A stretch of 40,355 nt of DNA from Syntrophus sp. GWC2_56_31 (GCA_001829875.1 MICN01000030.1:16354-56708); one strand, 5' to 3'; shown: positions 1-10,254, counted from the first letter of the stretch. Notes: a model not told the origin generated them from the letters alone. Numbers and translations are program-made.

Positions 1-1365
1 CCCGATGGCGGCGACCATCGCTTCGATATGCAGATACTTTAGAGAGGTCACGTCCAGATCCCGACGGATCCATTCGACCATGTTTTGGTATCTTTTTGAA
101 CGATGATCGAGATACTCTTCCGGGTATTTTTCTTTTCCCCTTTCCAGGTCGCGAATAGCCCGGTGGGCGGCCAGTTCGGCGACGGATCTTGTCGATGAGG
201 CATATATGCATGGAAACATCAGCGGCGGACAGGCCGGTCGGATATGAATCTCTTTCGCCCCGTTGTCCCAGAGTTTCCGAATCGTGTAATTCTTGAGCTG
301 CGTCCCCCGGACAATCGAATCCTCGCAGATCACCATCCGGTTGCCCCGGATTACATCTTGAATGGCGCTGAGCTTCATGGTCGCGACAAGATCTCTGATG
401 TCCTGCGAAGGAGGGGTGTAGCTCCTCCCGTAACCCGGTGTATACTTGACTAACGGTCTGCGGAATGGAAGCCCGGACTCCATGGCATAGCCGATGGCGT
501 GGCCGACACCCGAATCCGGGACGCCGGCCACCAGGTCTGCTTCGACATCATCGCTTCTGGCCATGGCTTGACCGCATCGCTCCCGTGCGTTTTCAACATT
601 GATCCCTTCGTAGACCGACGCCGGATATCCCGTATAGATCCACAGAAAGGCGCAGACATGCATTTCCCCGCCTGCCGGTCGCTCTTCCCGGATTCCCTTT
701 CGGTCCATACGGACGATCTCCCCAGGTCCAAGCGAACGGACCTGCTCATAACCCAGGTTGGGAAAAGAACTTGATTCGGTGGCCGCTGCGTAGCCCGGCG
801 AGGACCCGTCTGATCCGACCTCCCGTCCGATGACCAGAGGGAAGCGACCATACCTGTCCCGGGCTGCATAGATTCCCTCGCTGGTCATCAGGAGCAGACA
901 GACCGACCCTTCGATCGCCTGCTGCATCCTGAAGATCCCATCGACGATGCTCTCGCTCCGGTTGATCAACTTGGCAACGAGTTCCACGCTATTCACACCT
1001 CCATCCGCCATCTCGTTGAAGGAGGCGCCCTCCCGGAGGAGTTTTGCGGTAAGATCATCCTTGTTTGTGATCAGGCCGGTTGCGGCCAGGGCGTAGGTTC
1101 CAAATTTCGATCGGATGATCAGCGGCTGGGGAGACTGGTCATCGATGGCGCCGATGCCTGCCCAACCCTCGGTCTTCTTGTAATCGTCGACAAAACGAGA
1201 CTTGAACTGGGCCTGGCTGATACTGTGGATCGTGTTGCAGAAGCCGTCGGCGCCGAGCACAGCCAGCCCCGCGTTCTCCGTCCCGAGGTGGGAGTGATAA
1301 TCCGTTCCGTAAAAAAGAGGTTTCGTGCAATTCCCGTTGGATACGACACCAAAGATGCCACCCAT
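1..1365 (-). CDS. purF: Amidophosphoribosyltransferase (PurF)-like protein, class II glutamine amidotransferase + PRTase; truncated by window edge
   Basis: Minus-strand reading from ATG at 1365 gives MGGIFGVVSNGNCTKPLFYGTDYHSHLGTENAGLAVLG..., continuing open to position 1; PRPP-loop-like VICEDSIVRGTQLK present. Position 2 is Gly instead of Cys. Confidence 0.85.
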   Translation of the reverse strand, partial: MGGIFGVVSNGNCTKPLFYGTDYHSHLGTENAGLAVLGADGFCNTIHSISQAQFKSRFVDDYKKTEGWAGIGAIDDQSPQPLIIRSKFGTYALAATGLITNKDDLTAKLLREGASFNEMADGGVNSVELVAKLINRSESIVDGIFRMQQAIEGSVCLLLMTSEGIYAARDRYGRFPLVIGREVGSDGSSPGYAAATESSSFPNLGYEQVRSLGPGEIVRMDRKGIREERPAGGEMHVCAFLWIYTGYPASVYEGINVENARERCGQAMARSDDVEADLVAGVPDSGVGHAIGYAMESGLPFRRPLVKYTPGYGRSYTPPSQDIRDLVATMKLSAIQDVIRGNRMVICEDSIVRGTQLKNYTIRKLWDNGAKEIHIRPACPPLMFPCIYASSTRSVAELAAHRAIRDLERGKEKYPEEYLDHRSKRYQNMVEWIRRDLDVTSLKYLHIEAMVAAIG

Positions 1366-1392
1366 GTTCGTTATCTCCAGAAGGTTGAACCG

Positions 1393-1902
1393 TTATGTTT
1401 TAGATACATCATCGATCTTTTTGTTGGCATATTTTTCTATCAGTTTCTGATTCACACGCTCCGGGACCAGACCCTTGACGGAACCGCCGTGGCTGGCCGC
1501 CTCATTGATGATGGTCGAACTGGTATAAAACCACTTGTAGCCCGTCATGAGAAAAACGGTCTCGATGTCCCGGTTCAGTCTCCGGTTGATGAGGGCCAGC
1601 TGAAATTCGTATTCGAAATCGGAAAGGGCGCGCAGTCCCCTGAGTATCACGTTCGCCCCCGCATCCTTCACAAAGTCCACCAGGAGTCCGCCGAAGCTCT
1701 CGACGCGTATGTTGTCGCAGTCTTTGATCACCTCCCGGATCATCTCCAGCCGTTCATCCACCGAAAACAGAGACTTTTTGTTCGGATTGTAGGCGATCAG
1801 AACAATGAGTTCATCGAACATCCTGAGGCCCCGATTAATGATGTCCACGTGACCGTTTGTGATCGGATCGAACGACCCGGGATACACCGCTATTTTTTTC
1901 AT
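1393..1902 (-). CDS. coaD: Pantetheine-phosphate adenylyltransferase
   Basis: MKKIAVYPGSFDPITNGHVDIINRGL: canonical CoaD nucleotidyltransferase N-terminus; 169 aa. Confidence 0.96.
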   Translation of the reverse strand: MKKIAVYPGSFDPITNGHVDIINRGLRMFDELIVLIAYNPNKKSLFSVDERLEMIREVIKDCDNIRVESFGGLLVDFVKDAGANVILRGLRALSDFEYEFQLALINRRLNRDIETVFLMTGYKWFYTSSTIINEAASHGGSVKGLVPERVNQKLIEKYANKKIDDVSKT

Positions 1903-1907
1903 CCGTC

Positions 1908-2468
1908 TTATTCCTCTCTGCGTTTTTTCATGAAAGTCAACAGCGTATCGCCGTACCGCCGCTGATCGCTCACCACCAGCGCTTCGGTGACGGATTGTTC
2001 CAGTGGTTCCCGCAGCGAATGCTGCAGGATGATGATGCCGTCTTCGGTCAGGAGTTCCCCACTTTCCAGACGGGTCAGGATTTTTGTGAGAAAACCCTCT
2101 TCATAGGGAGGGTCGGTGAAGAGAAGATCAAAACACGCCCCTCTTTTTCGCAGACGCCTTATTCCCTCTTCCGCATCTGCCGCGATCACCTCTGCCCGTC
2201 CTTCGAATCCCAGAAATCGGAGGTTTTGCCGGATGGCTTCGATCAGGCGCAGGTCTTTTTCAACGAATACCGCGCCGCACGCCCCTCTGCTCAGGGCTTC
2301 CAGTCCGACATTACCGCAGCCGGCAAAGAGATCGAGAATCGAATTCCCTTCGACCGATCCGAGAATATCGAAAAGCGCCCCCTTGACCCGATCGGTGGTA
2401 GGCCTGATACGGCAGCCAGCGGGAAGGCGAATCGTCCTTCCCCTGGACTGACCCCCGATGATCCTCAT
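1908..2468 (-). CDS. rsmD: 16S rRNA (guanine(966)-N(2))-methyltransferase RsmD
   Basis: MRIIGGQSRGRTIRLPAG..RPTTDRVKGALFDIL...LDLFAGCGNVGLEALSRGA...DPPYEEG; start chosen at internal ATG 2468, overlapping the asd stop. Confidence 0.93.
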   Translation of the reverse strand: MRIIGGQSRGRTIRLPAGCRIRPTTDRVKGALFDILGSVEGNSILDLFAGCGNVGLEALSRGACGAVFVEKDLRLIEAIRQNLRFLGFEGRAEVIAADAEEGIRRLRKRGACFDLLFTDPPYEEGFLTKILTRLESGELLTEDGIIILQHSLREPLEQSVTEALVVSDQRRYGDTLLTFMKKRREE

Positions 2469-3481
2469 AGATATTTCTGGATCAGGATTTCGGCAATCTG
2501 AACGGCGTTGAGCGCCGCGCCTTTCCGGATGTTGTCCGACACCACCCACATATTGATACCGTTCGGAATGGATTCGTCTTCCCGGATCCTGCCGACCAGG
2601 GTATCATCGCTGCCGGCGGCATCGATCGCCAGCGGATAGAGCTTTACCCGCGGATTGTCGACGACCCGGACACCCGGTGCAGATGCCAGCAGACTTCGGA
2701 CCTCGTCGGCGGTGATTTTCTTTTCCGTTTCGATGTTGATGGACTCGGAATGCGCATAGAATACAGGCACCCGCACCGTCGTTGCCGTCACTGCAATTGT
2801 GGGATCGTTCATGATCTTCTTGGTCTCATTGACCATCTTCATCTCTTCCTTCGTGTAACCGTTATCTAAAAAGACATCGATCTGGGGAAGGCAGTTGAAG
2901 GCGATCCTGTGGGGATAGACCTTGATCACGGGGTCCTGTCCGTTGAGGAGGGCGCGGGTCTGAAGCGAAAGCTCTTCGATGGCCTTTTTCCCCGTTCCTG
3001 AGACGGCCTGATATGTCGACACCACGATCCTTTTGATCCGCGCGGCATCGTGGATCGGCTTGAGCGCCACGACCATCTGAATGGTGGAACAATTCGGATT
3101 GGCAATGATCCCCCGGTTCTTGTAAAGCGCAATCGCTTCCGCATTCACCTCCGGGACGACCAGGGGGATCTCCGGAACCATGCGGAAGACGCTGGTATTG
3201 TCGATCACGATACATCCGGCCTGGGCGGCCAGGGGTGCAAACTTTTCACTGACACTCCCCCCCGGTGAAAACAGGCCGATTTGCACGCCTTGGAAGGAGC
3301 TCTCGGACAACACCTCGACCGGTAAAAGCTCTCCCCGGAAAGCGAGCTTCTTTCCCACCGATCTTTCCGACGCGAGCAGGGTCAGCTTTCCGACCGGGAA
3401 CCGGCGCTCTTCGAGGATTTTGATCATTTCATTGCCAACGGCTCCCGTGGCTCCCGCAACGGCGACATTGTAAGTTTTCAT
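2465..3481 (-). CDS. asd: Aspartate-semialdehyde dehydrogenase
   Basis: MKTYNVAVAGATGAVGNEMIKILEERRFPVGKLTLLAS..., NPNCSTIQMVVAL active-site Cys region. Confidence 0.95.
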   Translation of the reverse strand: MKTYNVAVAGATGAVGNEMIKILEERRFPVGKLTLLASERSVGKKLAFRGELLPVEVLSESSFQGVQIGLFSPGGSVSEKFAPLAAQAGCIVIDNTSVFRMVPEIPLVVPEVNAEAIALYKNRGIIANPNCSTIQMVVALKPIHDAARIKRIVVSTYQAVSGTGKKAIEELSLQTRALLNGQDPVIKVYPHRIAFNCLPQIDVFLDNGYTKEEMKMVNETKKIMNDPTIAVTATTVRVPVFYAHSESINIETEKKITADEVRSLLASAPGVRVVDNPRVKLYPLAIDAAGSDDTLVGRIREDESIPNGINMWVVSDNIRKGAALNAVQIAEILIQKYL

Positions 3482-3558
3482 CTCATACTCCCCATTGGGT
3501 CGTTCTTTACTCCCATCAGTTCCGGATGGTACGAGTCTCTTTTCAGACTGCGGCGCTT

Positions 3559-4308
3559 CTAAAACGGTTGGTCCCGGCACTGCAGCTTCTTTTCCCTGCT
3601 CTCTTTAACCATCTTACGAATGAGCCTGCAGCCGGCCCACACCGGACCCGAAAGGCTGTATCCGAATGTGAACGTGAACATCATGATCTCCGGTTCCGCC
3701 ACCACGATCACCAAAATCAATACGATCAGTACAAAGGACATGAACGGCTTGCGTGAGAAGAAATTGAGATCCTTGAAACTGTAATATTTTATACTGCTGA
3801 CCATGAACAGGGAGAGAGCGACGACGCCAAGCATGATCGGCAGCTCTGAAAAGCGTCCCTCGCCGCCCATGTAGTAGTAAAGCAGTACGCCCGTGGCCAC
3901 CACGGCGGCCCCTCCCGGAATGGGAAGACCGTTAAAAACCCGGCTGTCGATCACCCCTACCTGGACATTAAACCTCGCCAGACGAAGCGCGCCGCAGACG
4001 CAAAAAAGAAACGCCGCCAGCCAGCCCCACTTCCCATAAGCGATCAGCGACCAGTTATATACAAGCAGTGCCGGCGCCACACCGAATGTGACCAGATCGC
4101 ACAAGGAATCGTACTCTCCGCCAAATTTGCTTGTCGTGTGGGTAATCCTGGCAATCCGACCGTCCAGACCGTCCAAAACCGCCGCGATAAGTATTGCGAC
4201 GGCTGCAATCTCATACATCCCTTTCATGGAGGCAATCGCTGCATAGAATCCGCAGAAAAGATTGGCCGTAGTAAAAAGGTTGGGCAGGACATAAATCCCT
4301 TTTTTCAT
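3559..4308 (-). CDS. pssA: CDP-diacylglycerol--serine O-phosphatidyltransferase
   Basis: Multi-TM protein with CDP-alcohol phosphatidyltransferase motif DGLDGRIARITHTTSKFGGEYDSLCD; adjacent to psd. Start may be 4308 or 4341. Confidence 0.92.
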   Translation of the reverse strand: MKKGIYVLPNLFTTANLFCGFYAAIASMKGMYEIAAVAILIAAVLDGLDGRIARITHTTSKFGGEYDSLCDLVTFGVAPALLVYNWSLIAYGKWGWLAAFLFCVCGALRLARFNVQVGVIDSRVFNGLPIPGGAAVVATGVLLYYYMGGEGRFSELPIMLGVVALSLFMVSSIKYYSFKDLNFFSRKPFMSFVLIVLILVIVVAEPEIMMFTFTFGYSLSGPVWAGCRLIRKMVKESREKKLQCRDQPF

Positions 4309-4337
4309 GCGGTCTCTTCTTAACGAATGAACTCTTT

Positions 4338-4979
4338 TCATATCAGCTCTCCTATCGGCGTCTCACCGGCCCTGACCTTATCCCCGATCTTCACCAGGGG
4401 TGTTGAACCGAGAGGCAAAAAAACTTCCACCCGCGAACCAAACCGGATCAGACCGAACCGTTCCCCTTTTTTAACCTCCATACCCTCTTTCATCCAACAG
4501 ACAATTCTCCTCGCAATCAGACCGGCGATTTGTACAACCATGATCTCCCGCCCATCATCCCTCCGGATCACAACGGCGTTCTTTTCGTTGAGCGCCGATG
4601 CCTTGTCCAAATTGGCCGACAGGAACTTGCCCGGCGAGTAAAGGATCGAGACGATTCGACCGTAACAGGGAATCCGGTTCACATGAACATTGAACACGTT
4701 CATGAAAATGCTGATTTTCAGGTAAGACCGGTCGGAACCACCCCCGCTCGATACCTCCTCGATTCGGATCACCTTTCCATCCGCGGGCGCGGTAAACTGA
4801 AGGGGGTTTTGCGGTGTCGTTCTTTCCGGATTACGGAAGAACCAGACCACGAAAAGCGTCAACAAGAAAAGCAGCCCCGCAACCCAGAAAAACCCTGCGA
4901 GAAAAGCGATGATCGCCGCCGCCCCCGGCGGGATGATCAAGGGGATGCCTTCTTTCACTATTGCACTGCTGTGATTCAT
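4338..4979 (-). CDS. psd: Phosphatidylserine decarboxylase (short proenzyme type)
   Basis: FNVHVNRIPCYGRI and C-terminal RFGSRVEVFLP self-cleavage motif; ~213 aa. Upstream start 5009 possible. Confidence 0.93.
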   Translation of the reverse strand: MNHSSAIVKEGIPLIIPPGAAAIIAFLAGFFWVAGLLFLLTLFVVWFFRNPERTTPQNPLQFTAPADGKVIRIEEVSSGGGSDRSYLKISIFMNVFNVHVNRIPCYGRIVSILYSPGKFLSANLDKASALNEKNAVVIRRDDGREIMVVQIAGLIARRIVCWMKEGMEVKKGERFGLIRFGSRVEVFLPLGSTPLVKIGDKVRAGETPIGELI

Positions 4980-5023
4980 TTCGTTCGGCAAACGCCGCCC
5001 CCTCTCCACCAGTCAATGAGCGT

Positions 5024-5052
5024 AATTTACCGTATTTTATTTAAGATGTCAA
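5024..5052 (-). promoter_or_regulatory. Candidate sigma70-type promoter for psd-pssA-asd... (TTGACA-N17-TAAATT)
   Basis: Minus strand reads TTGACA TCTTAAATAAAATACGG TAAATT; -35 perfect, 17-bp spacer, AT-rich, just upstream of psd. Confidence 0.65.
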
Positions 5053-5085
5053 TATTCATGAGTATACACAGGTTCTCCGGTACGG

Positions 5086-5787
5086 TTAACGGTTGATGGC
5101 AGTGCCGAAGCCCGCTTTTGTCTCGGCCTCGGAGAGCCTGAGATATCTCGGGGTAAAAGTGAGAGTATCAAGAACGCTGCCGCCATGATATCTGCGCAGA
5201 CCGATCAGACCAACTGCGGACCCCAGCAGCTTTTGCTGACCTCTGCCGCACACAATACCCCGGTGGGTCTCGCCGATGAGCTTCGCATGACGCACCGCAC
5301 CGTCCCCCAGAAAAACAATCGCTTCCTGATCCAGATTTTTAAGAAACAGTGTGATGTCGATAAGCTTCTCCGATGTCACTGCCTGCGGAACACCGTCGGA
5401 TCCGATCCTGAATAGGCCGGTATAAACCTGGTTATTCCCCGCATCGATAAGCGGACAGATCAGCCCGGACGAGTGGACGGCATTCATGGCCAGGGTCTCC
5501 AGTGTGGAAACCCCGACAACCGGTGCTGACATTGCCAGGGCCAGTCCCTTGACCGTGCTCACCCCGATTCTGAGTCCCGTAAACGAGCCGGGGCCCACCG
5601 TACAAGCCAGCAGGTCCACCTCCTTCAGTGTCTTCCCCGTCAGAATAAACAGCTGTTCGAGGGCCGAAAGCAGGACTTCGGTATGATGCCTGCCCGAACG
5701 GAGATAAAGCTCGCCCCGTATATCCTCCTCCTCTAGAAGGGCCAGGCCGATGGTTTTCGTTGCACACTCTATTGCCAGGGTCAGCAT
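5086..5787 (-). CDS. tsaB: tRNA threonylcarbamoyladenosine biosynthesis protein TsaB
   Basis: MLTLAIECATKTIGLALLEE...TVGPGSFTGLRIGVSTVKGLA. Confidence 0.94.
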   Translation of the reverse strand: MLTLAIECATKTIGLALLEEEDIRGELYLRSGRHHTEVLLSALEQLFILTGKTLKEVDLLACTVGPGSFTGLRIGVSTVKGLALAMSAPVVGVSTLETLAMNAVHSSGLICPLIDAGNNQVYTGLFRIGSDGVPQAVTSEKLIDITLFLKNLDQEAIVFLGDGAVRHAKLIGETHRGIVCGRGQQKLLGSAVGLIGLRRYHGGSVLDTLTFTPRYLRLSEAETKAGFGTAINR

Positions 5788-5789
5788 CT

Positions 5790-6887
5790 TTATTCTCGAA
5801 TCATCCGGATAAAGTCGTTTATCATTTTGATGTTCAGCCTATCTATGTCCATCATGAATACAAAAACCATCAGGAGGATCAAAAGAACAAAACCTATCTG
5901 CTGGGCCTTTTCCCGCCACCGGAGGTTGACCTCTCGCCCCGTCGCCATTTCTATCAGGTAGAACAGCAGGTGCCCGCCGTCCAAAACCGGAACCGGCAGG
6001 AGGTTGAGGATCGCCAGGTTGATGCTCAGCATCGCCATAAACAGGATGAAGGGAATGATCCCTTCTCTGACCTGCGCCCCGGCGATCTGGGCAATCAGTA
6101 TCGGCCCCCCCATGGTCTTCGGCGACACAACTCCTTGAAACATCTTGACAATGCTGATAACGGTCAGCTTACTGATCATCCATGTCTGGCGGAGGCCCCT
6201 GGCAAATGCGGATAAAGGATTTTGCCTTTCGATGACCGTGCGGGGCAAGGGGCTGATGCCGATTTTATAAGCCTCCACCGTTTCCCCGAATGGATTTGTG
6301 GTTTTCATGAGCGTCGGGATCACTGTGAGCGATACAGGCCGGTCGTCTCTATGAACGGTGATCAGGAGCGATTTCCCGTTGCTCTGGCTGATCGCCTCGG
6401 AGAGCTCGTCCCATTTCGTCACGGCGCGCCCGTCTATATCGACGACCTTATCGCCGCTTTTCATGCCGGCGCCAAGCGCGGGAGAATCGGGCTGCAGGTT
6501 TCCTATTTCCGCGGTGAGAACGGGAAGGCCGATCATGTTTACCATCGTGAAAATCGCAATGGCCAGCAGCAGATTAAAGCTGGGACCCGCAGCGACAATC
6601 CCGATCCTTTTCAGAACGGGCTGCTGCATGAAGGATTTTTTCATCTCCTCCGCCGATAACTCCTCGCCGGGGGATTCACCGAGAAGTTTTACATATCCGC
6701 CTAAAGGGATCAGGGAGAGAAGATATTCGGTCTCCCCGATTTTTTTGCCGATGACCCGCGGCCCGAAACCAAGCGAAAATTTCATGACCCCGACCCCGGC
6801 CCTTTTGGCCATCAGAAAATGGCCGAGTTCATGGACAAAGATCAGGACCCCGAGCAGGATAACGACCGATATAATGCTTATTCCCAT
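5790..6887 (-). CDS. rseP: RIP metalloprotease RseP (site-2 protease family)
   Basis: HELGHFLMAKRAGV zinc motif, PDZ region, C-terminal NLLPVPVLDGGHLLFYLIE. Confidence 0.95.
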   Translation of the reverse strand: MGISIISVVILLGVLIFVHELGHFLMAKRAGVGVMKFSLGFGPRVIGKKIGETEYLLSLIPLGGYVKLLGESPGEELSAEEMKKSFMQQPVLKRIGIVAAGPSFNLLLAIAIFTMVNMIGLPVLTAEIGNLQPDSPALGAGMKSGDKVVDIDGRAVTKWDELSEAISQSNGKSLLITVHRDDRPVSLTVIPTLMKTTNPFGETVEAYKIGISPLPRTVIERQNPLSAFARGLRQTWMISKLTVISIVKMFQGVVSPKTMGGPILIAQIAGAQVREGIIPFILFMAMLSINLAILNLLPVPVLDGGHLLFYLIEMATGREVNLRWREKAQQIGFVLLILLMVFVFMMDIDRLNIKMINDFIRMIRE

Positions 6888-6894
6888 TAATTCC

Positions 6895-8052
6895 TCATTT
6901 CCTTAATAATTTTTCCAATTCCTCCCGCGCCCACCGATCGGCGGCCAGAATAGCGTCAATGGTCGGCTCTTTCTGTACGCTGTGCCGGTCAAGAACCTCT
7001 TGAATCAAGCGGCAGATATCGTTAAAGCCGATTTTAGCATCGATAAAGGCCTCTACGGCACACTCATTGGCTCCATTCATCACAGCCGGCATCGTTCCCC
7101 CTATTTCAGCCGCCGTGTAAGCCAGTTGCAGGCAGGGAAACCTCTCTCGATCGGGCTTAATAAACTCCAAAACCCCCGCTTTAACGAGATCCAGAGGTGG
7201 GTCTGACCGACGGTGGAGCCGCCTGGGAAAAGCAAGGGCATAGGCAATGGGAATCCGCATGTCCGGCACTCCGAGCTGAGCAATCACGCTCCCATCCCGG
7301 TACTCTACCAGTGAATGGACGATGCTCTGGGGGTGGACGAGGACATCGATCGCGCTCAGGGGAATGCCGAACAGCCAGCCGGCTTCGATCGCTTCCAGCC
7401 CCTTGTTCATCATCGTTGCAGAATCTATCGTGATCTTTTTCCCCATCTCCCAGTTTGGATGCTTCAGCGCTTGTTCGGGTGTGACCGCCGTCAGCTCTTT
7501 TTGCGAGAGATGGAGGAAGGGTCCACCGGAGGCAGTCAGGATGATCCGTCGGACATCTTCGCGCCGATGCCCCTGAAGGCACTGGAAAATGGCGCTGTGT
7601 TCGCTGTCGATGGGAATGATGGGGACGCCCCTCTCTGCGGCCCTCCTCAGCACAATGCCGCCCGCCATGACCAGGGTTTCTTTATTGGCAAGGGCTATTG
7701 TCTTTCCTGCCGCGATCGCATCCAGGGTAGGAATAAGGCCTACCGCACCGACCATCGCAGATACGACCAGGTCCGCACCGGAAATGGCGGCCGCCTCGCG
7801 ATATCCTTCCGGCCCGAAGCGGACGGACGTTGCCGAATCTGCATGTAACATGCGACGAAGAGCGCAGGCATGCTCCTCATCGATTACCGCCGCCAGGCGC
7901 GGCCTGAAGCGCTCGATCTGGTTTTTTAGGAGCGCAATATTGCGGCCTGCCGCCAGGGCCGCCACGGTAAATTCATCCGGATATGATCCGATGACATCGA
8001 GGGTGCTGCAACCGATGGAACCGGTTGACCCTAGTAGAGAAATCCTCTTCAT
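6895..8052 (-). CDS. dxr: 1-deoxy-D-xylulose-5-phosphate reductoisomerase
   Basis: MKRISLLGSTGSIGCSTLDVI...ALANKETLVMAG...DSEHSAIFQCLQG...MNKGLEAIEA. Confidence 0.96.
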   Translation of the reverse strand: MKRISLLGSTGSIGCSTLDVIGSYPDEFTVAALAAGRNIALLKNQIERFRPRLAAVIDEEHACALRRMLHADSATSVRFGPEGYREAAAISGADLVVSAMVGAVGLIPTLDAIAAGKTIALANKETLVMAGGIVLRRAAERGVPIIPIDSEHSAIFQCLQGHRREDVRRIILTASGGPFLHLSQKELTAVTPEQALKHPNWEMGKKITIDSATMMNKGLEAIEAGWLFGIPLSAIDVLVHPQSIVHSLVEYRDGSVIAQLGVPDMRIPIAYALAFPRRLHRRSDPPLDLVKAGVLEFIKPDRERFPCLQLAYTAAEIGGTMPAVMNGANECAVEAFIDAKIGFNDICRLIQEVLDRHSVQKEPTIDAILAADRWAREELEKLLRK

Positions 8053-8855
8053 CGAATGATGAACACCCGATAATAGTAGACAAATGGCGTGATAAACATC
8101 AGACAATCCAACCGATCCAGAATCCCCCCGTGACCGGGCAGCATCGCACCGGAATCCTTGACCCCCGCGGTCCTTTTCAGGACCGACTCGCAGAGGTCCC
8201 CGAGCTGTCCTGCAATGCTTCCTACCAGCGCCATGATTACGGCATGCGGTACCGGCAGGAGCGGGAAAAAGAGCTGTCGGAAGAGTAGAGCGCCGGCAAT
8301 GCTCCCGACGACAAGCCCGATGGTCCCTTCTACGGTCTTTCCCGGACTGACTTTAGGGAGCAGTTTTGTCTTCCCCATTCTGCTTCCGACATAATAGGCG
8401 GCAATATCCCCGGAAAAGGCAAGAACCAAGATAAAAAATATCCAGTAAACCCCGCTCGATGTCTGACGGATCAGGATAAAATGGGACAGCAGAAGCGGGA
8501 TATACATGATCCCCACAATCACCTTCCCTACCCGTATCATATCCAACCCCTCTTCATCGACCCGAAGCAGGTTGAGCATCAGGATCACCATGACGGCGAA
8601 ACTCAAAACAGCCGTCAACAGGGCCCTGTCTCCGGCGGCAGCCGCCAGCAGAGTAAACAGCGCGACAACCAACGTCTCGGCTTTCTCCCACCGGAAACCC
8701 TTACCGAAGACCATCCGGTTATACTCCGCCATCCCGGCCAGTGTAGCAAAGGCAATCAACAGTGTGAACATCTCTTCCGGACCATAGGCAATAATCCCGA
8801 TGAGGATCGGTACGGCGATCACCCCGGTGGCCCATCGCTTCATGTGGGGGTTCAT
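8049..8855 (-). CDS. cdsA: Phosphatidate cytidylyltransferase
   Basis: Multi-TM protein ending ..KRTAGVKDSGAMLPGHGGILDRLDCLMFITPFVYYY (CdsA signature); start taken at ATG 8855. Confidence 0.94.
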   Translation of the reverse strand: MNPHMKRWATGVIAVPILIGIIAYGPEEMFTLLIAFATLAGMAEYNRMVFGKGFRWEKAETLVVALFTLLAAAAGDRALLTAVLSFAVMVILMLNLLRVDEEGLDMIRVGKVIVGIMYIPLLLSHFILIRQTSSGVYWIFFILVLAFSGDIAAYYVGSRMGKTKLLPKVSPGKTVEGTIGLVVGSIAGALLFRQLFFPLLPVPHAVIMALVGSIAGQLGDLCESVLKRTAGVKDSGAMLPGHGGILDRLDCLMFITPFVYYYRVFIIR

Positions 8856-8856
8856 T

Positions 8857-9591
8857 TCAGGTCTTGAGCTGTTCACTCGTCCTCCCAAACCTCCTCTCGC
8901 GCTTCTGATAATCTTCGACCGCCTTGAGGAGGTGGCGCTCGCGGAAGTCCGGCCAGAGCACCTCTGTAAAATAGAACTCGGTGTACGCCATCTGCCAGAG
9001 GAGAAAATTGCTGATCCGGTATTCACCGCCGGTCCTGATAAGCAGATCCGGATCCGGGAGCCCTGCGGTATAGAGGTAGTCGGCAAAAAGTTCCTTGGTC
9101 ACCTTTTCGGGGGTGATTTTCCCGGCCAGGCAATCGCCGACCATGCGTCGCGCGGCCGCGGCAATTTCATCGCGGCCGCCGTAACTCAAGGCCAGGATAA
9201 CGGTCATCCCCCTATTGCGGGAGGTTCTCGCCGATACTTCATTGATTTTGCTTAAGATCGGTTCTCCCAGCGAGTCCAGGTTACCGATAGCTACAAGACG
9301 GATATCCTGATCCATCATCTCCTGAACCTCGTTCTCAAGATATTCCTTAAGCAGATTCAGCAGCGCACTCACCTCGGCTTCCGGGCGGAGCCAGTTTTCC
9401 ATGGAGAAGGCATAGAGCGTCAGATACCGAATCCCGATCCGGCGGCATGTCCGGACCGCCGCCCGAACGGATTCGGCGCCATTCTTATGGCCCAGTATCC
9501 TCCCCATGGCATGCCGCTCGGCCCAGCGGCCGTTGCCATCCATGATGATCGCGATGTGCTTGGGAAGTCTTTTCAAGTCAATTTCTGTCAT
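8857..9591 (-). CDS. uppS: Isoprenyl transferase (undecaprenyl diphosphate synthase)
   Basis: LPKHIAIIMDGNGRWAERHAMGRILGHKNGAESVR...SFLLWQMAYTEFYFTEVLWPDF-type motif. Confidence 0.95.
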   Translation of the reverse strand: MTEIDLKRLPKHIAIIMDGNGRWAERHAMGRILGHKNGAESVRAAVRTCRRIGIRYLTLYAFSMENWLRPEAEVSALLNLLKEYLENEVQEMMDQDIRLVAIGNLDSLGEPILSKINEVSARTSRNRGMTVILALSYGGRDEIAAAARRMVGDCLAGKITPEKVTKELFADYLYTAGLPDPDLLIRTGGEYRISNFLLWQMAYTEFYFTEVLWPDFRERHLLKAVEDYQKRERRFGRTSEQLKT

Positions 9592-9640
9592 TGCAAATGA
9601 AGTAACATACCGGCAGTTTTTTTTCAAGGTGGATCGAAAC

Positions 9641-9670
9641 AAAACGGGGAGCCGGAAGGCTCCCCGTTTT
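9641..9670 (-). terminator. Rho-independent terminator downstream of frr (symmetric, could act bidirectionally)
   Basis: Perfect hairpin AAAACGGGGAGCC-ggaa-GGCTCCCCGTTTT between frr stop and uppS start. Confidence 0.8.
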
Positions 9671-9692
9671 CAGGCGGGACTATCCTGCTTTT

Positions 9693-10250
9693 CTAGATTT
9701 CCATGATCTCCTTTTCCTTGACCGTCAGAATTTCATCTGCCTTTACGATGTAGCGATCGGTCAGCTTCTGGACCTCCTCCTGGAAACCGAAAAGTTCATC
9801 TTCCGAGATCTGATTATCCTTTTTCAGCGCCTTGAGCTTCTCGTTTGCCTCCCTGCGGACGTTTCGCTGTTTAACCTTGCATTCTTCCGCCATCTTCCTG
9901 ACAATCTTGACCAGTTCCTTGCGCCTCTCTTCGGTCAGTACAGGTATGGCCAGGCGAATCAGTTTGCCATCGTTATTGGGCATCAGCCCCAGATCCGATT
10001 TCTGAATCGCCTTCTCGATGGCGCCCAGAACGGAACTGTCCCAGGGCGAGATGACGATGAGTCGCGATTCGGGAATGGATAACGACGCCACCTGGTTTAT
10101 TGGGGTCGGCGTTCCATAATAGTCTATCCGGATACCTTCCAGCAGAGAGAGGGAGGCCCTGCCGGTCCTGACTTTAGCGAACGACTTTTCGACGGCGGTA
10201 ATCGCCTTTTCCATCCCCTCCTTGAGTTCCTGAAAAATAATTTCCTGCAT
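9693..10250 (-). CDS. frr: Ribosome recycling factor
   Basis: [46 protein letters not shown]; 185 aa. Confidence 0.97.
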   Translation of the reverse strand: MQEIIFQELKEGMEKAITAVEKSFAKVRTGRASLSLLEGIRIDYYGTPTPINQVASLSIPESRLIVISPWDSSVLGAIEKAIQKSDLGLMPNNDGKLIRLAIPVLTEERRKELVKIVRKMAEECKVKQRNVRREANEKLKALKKDNQISEDELFGFQEEVQKLTDRYIVKADEILTVKEKEIMEI

Positions 10251-10254
10251 GACC

